A DNA stretch of 64,000 nt from Pseudomonas caspiana (GTDB lineage Bacteria > Pseudomonadota > Gammaproteobacteria > Pseudomonadales > Pseudomonadaceae), in NCBI RefSeq assembly GCF_002158995.1, contig NZ_LOHF01000006.1, positions 1-64,000 of the forward strand. The letters run 5' to 3'. A program made the position numbers and the translations under genes. Every line of letters begins with the position of its first letter. The first letter of the stretch is position 1. The notes under the pieces were generated by a model that searched no databases, was not told the origin of the DNA, and saw nothing but the letters and a program-made list of their open reading frames with translations. Positions 63,586-64,000 of this stretch are shown here, one piece after another.

Positions 63586-63643
63586 AAAAAAGCCTGCTCC
63601 GCTCGCCTGAAGTACATTCTGAACAGGCTGCGAAGCAGGCTTT
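63586..63643 (-). terminator. terminator of the L,D-transpeptidase gene
   Basis: Outer stem AAAGCCTGCT / AGCAGGCTTT with an internal CCTG/CAGG stem. Read on the minus strand it is followed by six T (complement of AAAAAA at 63586-63591), 11 bases after the transpeptidase stop. Confidence 0.8.
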
Positions 63644-63653
63644 GGCTTGACGC

Positions 63654-64000
63654 TTACTGCAGTGGCACTTGAACGTCTGTGCTGGCCGCGACCGCAGCAC
63701 TCGGCACCGCGATTTCTACCGGCATGCCGTCTTCAGCAGCGACTACGTCGCGAACCAGATCCCAGTTCATCCGCAGGTTGTTGGCCAGGTCTTCACGCTT
63801 GAGCAAAGCGTTGATCACCGCCGTATGCTTGTCGACCACCGAAGGGTTGCCGTTGTCATCCACCGGCGTATGCGCCTCCAGATACACCTTGCCGCCGCTC
63901 AAACCAAACTTGTACGGCTCGGCGATGATGCGCACCGTGGTACCCACTGGAGCCATGCCAGCCAGTTCCAGCACGTTGTTGTTGTACATGCGGAAGCAAC
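63654..64000 (-). CDS. L,D-transpeptidase (YkuD), C-terminal part, cut by window end
   Basis: Only the last 115 or so codons are in the window; the frame runs off the right edge. The first visible residues read CFRMYNNNVLEL, the end of the YkuD active-site motif (SHGC-x-RM), so the catalytic Cys is just inside the window. Then PVGTTVRIIAEPYKFGLSGGKVYLEAH and a C-terminal domain as in ErfK/YbiS/YcfS. These periplasmic enzymes attach Braun-type lipoproteins to peptidoglycan or form 3-3 cross-links. The in-frame ATG at 63989 is internal. Confidence 0.9.
   Translation of the reverse strand, partial: CFRMYNNNVLELAGMAPVGTTVRIIAEPYKFGLSGGKVYLEAHTPVDDNGNPSVVDKHTAVINALLKREDLANNLRMNWDLVRDVVAAEDGMPVEIAVPSAAVAASTDVQVPLQ

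Noticed and set aside
1..64000. CRISPR array, prophage or plasmid segment
   Set aside because: No regular direct repeats with spacers, no integrase, capsid, replication or transfer gene was seen.

Overview
The window is a stretch of chromosome from a fluorescent or plant-associated Pseudomonas (P. fluorescens / P. syringae lineage). Evidence is the gene content (gltX-uvrB-aromatic aminotransferase; dusA-tal-rssC-rssB-pilZ-mlaA in the order I recall from P. aeruginosa PA2796-PA2800), the moderately high GC and the REP/REPIN repeats ending in the GTAGGAGC and GTGGGAGC types. There is no phage, plasmid, transposase, CRISPR array, rRNA or tRNA gene that I can see. Most of it is ordinary core or flexible-core genome.

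Layout. 1-5.4 kb: gltX and uvrB (minus), aromatic aminotransferase (plus). 5.8-12 kb: an eight-gene, tightly overlapping operon whose order (PepSY reductase, two small envelope proteins, a membrane-anchored protein, metal-binding SBP, ATPase, permease, second SBP) matches fpvGHJKCDEF, the periplasmic ferripyoverdine reduction and iron import system. 12.2-13.9 kb: stand-alone hutH with a sigma-54 promoter and an overlapping HutC-type operator. 14-17.5 kb: small acidic protein, divergent Nramp-fold transporter, MFS drug exporter. 17.6-28 kb: a signalling block (GAF-EAL phosphodiesterase; a translationally coupled NarL-type kinase/regulator, hybrid kinase and lone receiver; a separate 948-residue PAS hybrid kinase). 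28.2-31.8 kb: GNAT acetyltransferase, sugar importer, SotB-like exporter preceded by a terminator that ends 10 bases before its start codon, then an EAL pseudogene. 32.1-36.2 kb: Fur-box-preceded FecI/FecR/TonB-receptor cell-surface signalling system. 36.4 kb: pcp.

37.2-45.3 kb: an envelope-modification block. A Pcp-distal minus-strand operon (Ais-like histidine phosphatase, two PAP2 phosphatases, two lipoproteins) diverges from eptA, an orphan ColR-like regulator and fetAB; the shared intergenic region holds matches to the ColR box. 45.5-48.1 kb: LysR/SDR pair and an unknown membrane protein. 48.3-51.1 kb: a NemR-type electrophile-defence regulon (nemR, DJ-1/PfpI protein, old yellow enzyme) with three near-identical operators, bracketed by two REPINs of the same family. 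51.3-55.4 kb: YdiJ-type FAD/Fe-S dehydrogenase with divergent LysR gene. 55.5-56.7 kb: DapF-like protein with one catalytic Cys replaced by Ser, plus a DHCW cupin. 57-64 kb: dusA, tal, rssC, rssB, pilZ, mlaA, a PhnX-like HAD protein lacking its nucleophile, a DUF4404 protein and the 3' end of an L,D-transpeptidase gene.

I do not see a clear new multi-gene system. The most informative points are the regulatory sites (sigma-54/HutC at hutH, the triple NemR operators, Fur and ColR boxes, the sotB leader terminator) and the enzymes whose active sites are altered (DapF-like, PhnX-like, FpvF-like, Nramp-like).
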